DNA from: an uncultured Eubacteriales bacterium
Lineage (GTDB): Bacteria > Bacillota > Clostridia > Christensenellales > Aristaeellaceae
Direction of reading: 5' to 3'
NCBI GenBank assembly: GCA_902765395.1
Contig: CACWZP010000014.1
Coordinates: 16,555 to 80,554, forward strand
DNA length: 64,000 bases
Shown piece by piece: positions 62,738-64,000 of this stretch; the stretch's first letter is position 1, and each line of letters opens with the position of its first letter. The notes beneath the pieces were generated by a model. The model did no database searches, had not been told where the DNA came from, and worked only from the letters and a program-made list of their open reading frames with translations. A program made the translations under genes and the position numbers.

Positions 62738-64000
62738 TTATTGTCCTTGCTTCCGCTTTTCCTGGTACATGGCCTCGTCGGCCCGCCGCAGGAAGGCCTC
62801 GCTTTCGTCCCGAACGGCTTCGGGGTCGACCTCGTGAGGCACCCGCAGGTCGTAGCCGATGCTCACGCCTATTCGATAGGCCTTGCCGTCCCGCGCACAG
62901 GCGCGCTCGAGATCCTCGCGAACCGCGCGAATGTAGGCCCTCGCCCGCTCCCCGTCGTAATTCCTGGCCAGCACCACGAACTCGTCGCCGCCGGCTCTGA
63001 CGCAGATTTCGTCTCCGCACGAAGCGCGGATCAGCGCGTTCGCGATCGCTCGAAGGCAGTAATCGCCCTCCTCGTGGCCATAGTTATCGTTGATGTACTT
63101 CATGCGGTTCATGTCGATCAGGAACACCGCAAGTCCCGCTCCGGCCTCCCGGCACTGGTTATAGTAGCTCTCAAAATCCCGATGATAACTGTGGCGATTG
63201 TACAGTCCGGTGAGGGCGTCGGTCTGGTACAGGCGGTTCAGCGTCTCGACCGTCTGCGTCAGCTGCCGGTGAATGCGCCAGTTTTCAAGCACTGTGGCAA
63301 TGCTCACCAGCCAGGTCTTGATGTGCAGCTGTCCCTGCTCCCTGAGGCGCGGTGAAACGATGAAATAGCCCATGAAGTATTGCAGGTAATGGATCGGGAA
63401 TAGGAAATAGGGCTCCGGATCGTCCTGCATCTCCTCGGGCAGGAGCGATCCATCGGGCAGCCAGCCCCGCTTCACGGGCCGGTCGTTGTAGATGCCGCAC
63501 ACGACCTCGAACCGCTCGCGCAGCAGGGCTTCCTGATTTGTGATGACGCGCTGCTTGTCCCAGCCGTCGATCAGGCAGAGCACCGCGTCCGTAAAGCCCG
63601 TCTCGCGGCGGCAGCTGGTCTCGATCTCGTCGAAGATATCCTGCAAGTTCTCGTCGACAGCGGTGCCGAGCACCAGATCCGTGCTGGCCAGCGAAAGGTT
63701 TTCCAGGTTGTTCACCGTGTTGATGAAGCGCTGGTAGACGGAATCATTGGGCGTCGCGTTCATCGGCTGGCAGCCGCAGGACTGACGACAGCGAAGGGCG
63801 CTGGAGGCCGCAATCACCGCGGGCACGGATTCCCCGCGCCAGATGCGCATCAAGGCCTGTATGCCCTCCACGCCCACCTGGACAAAGGGCTGGGCGCAGG
63901 TGGTGATGGATGGCGTGTTGAGCTGGGCGCGAAGCACGTCGTCATAGCCGGTGACGATCACATCTCCGGGAACGGCATAGCCCCGCTTTTCCAGCTCTGC
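62738..64000 (-). CDS. LacI-type sugar-binding domain/GGDEF diguanylate cyclase, partial
   Basis: The 5' end lies beyond the window. The visible N-terminal part (GDVIVTGYDDV, TPSITTCAQPF, GVEGIQALMRIWRGESVP) is the end of a LacI/RbsB-like ligand-binding domain. A middle domain of about 170 residues follows, then a short helix and a GGDEF domain with LTGLYNRHSYHRD and AGGDEF intact, so c-di-GMP synthesis is possible. The residues before GGDEF (SCGDEICVR) lack the RxxD inhibitory site. No membrane segment is visible, so sugar sensing would be cytoplasmic. The upstream end could also carry a DNA-binding or second sensory domain. Confidence 0.85.
   Translation of the reverse strand, partial: AELEKRGYAVPGDVIVTGYDDVLRAQLNTPSITTCAQPFVQVGVEGIQALMRIWRGESVPAVIAASSALRCRQSCGCQPMNATPNDSVYQRFINTVNNLENLSLASTDLVLGTAVDENLQDIFDEIETSCRRETGFTDAVLCLIDGWDKQRVITNQEALLRERFEVVCGIYNDRPVKRGWLPDGSLLPEEMQDDPEPYFLFPIHYLQYFMGYFIVSPRLREQGQLHIKTWLVSIATVLENWRIHRQLTQTVETLNRLYQTDALTGLYNRHSYHRDFESYYNQCREAGAGLAVFLIDMNRMKYINDNYGHEEGDYCLRAIANALIRASCGDEICVRAGGDEFVVLARNYDGERARAYIRAVREDLERACARDGKAYRIGVSIGYDLRVPHEVDPEAVRDESEAFLRRADEAMYQEKRKQGQ

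Overview
The window reads as chromosomal DNA of a GC-rich (well above 60 % by eye), endospore-forming member of the Clostridia. Evidence for this is the complete spoIIA operon (spoIIAA, spoIIAB, sigF), spoVT, the ctsR-mcsA-mcsB-clpC heat-shock operon, a Bacillus-type LexA box, the cdaA-cdaR pair, KtrAB and an ECF transporter module. A family-level placement (for example Christensenellales-like) would be a guess. I see no rRNA, tRNA, phage, insertion sequence or CRISPR array; coding density is high and most genes sit in tight operons.

Layout. 1-12.3 kb: one nine-gene minus-strand run (B12-type radical SAM protein, its DUF2344 partner, RNase G, miaB, a ylbF-like gene, mutS, mutL, miaA, a metal-binding lipoprotein cut by the window edge). 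12.4-13.7 kb: lysA on the plus strand. 13.7-16.9 kb: the spoIIA operon behind a sigma-H-like promoter, preceded by a short FtsH-like protease. 17-24 kb: a class A penicillin-binding protein converging on, and overlapping, clpC of the ctsR operon, which has a CtsR box at its promoter. 24-29 kb: mtnN, fused ispDF, rqcP, hup, yabN/mazG and spoVT, then a tiny ferredoxin-thioredoxin-reductase-like gene. 29-36 kb: a PrsA-type foldase with an unusual insertion, an unknown protein, ktrA, ktrB, a PfkB sugar kinase, a small membrane protein and a C69 dipeptidase. 36-39 kb: an SSB-like protein, a small conserved protein and LexA-controlled dinB. 39-44 kb: glgB and the glycolytic genes pgk-tpiA-gpmA. 44-48.3 kb: a fused EcfA1-EcfA2 ATPase, ecfT, truA, ybaK and a Dabb protein. 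48.4-51 kb: a GGGtGRT protein with an Fe-S scaffold-like partner, divergent from a C-GCAxxG-C-C protein. 51-52.4 kb: eno behind a structured leader. 52.4-55.3 kb: glf and two glycosyltransferases. 55.5-58.3 kb: an FGGY kinase and an iron alcohol dehydrogenase. 58.3-61.2 kb: an unknown membrane protein, cdaR and cdaA. 61.5-64 kb: an MsmX/UgpC-type ATPase and a truncated LacI-domain/GGDEF protein.

The genes together cover DNA and tRNA maintenance, forespore sigma-factor control, protein quality control, lower glycolysis and glycogen, galactofuranose glycan synthesis, and c-di-AMP synthesis alongside its classical target class (KtrA). The best leads for something undescribed are the GGGtGRT/scaffold locus with its palindrome, a 170-190 bp nested inverted-repeat element with a cloverleaf-like fold at 55.3-55.5 kb, the multi-hairpin eno leader, and several unusual protein architectures (EcfA1-A2 fusion, PrsA with an inserted acidic coiled segment, two-domain SSB, LacI-GGDEF).
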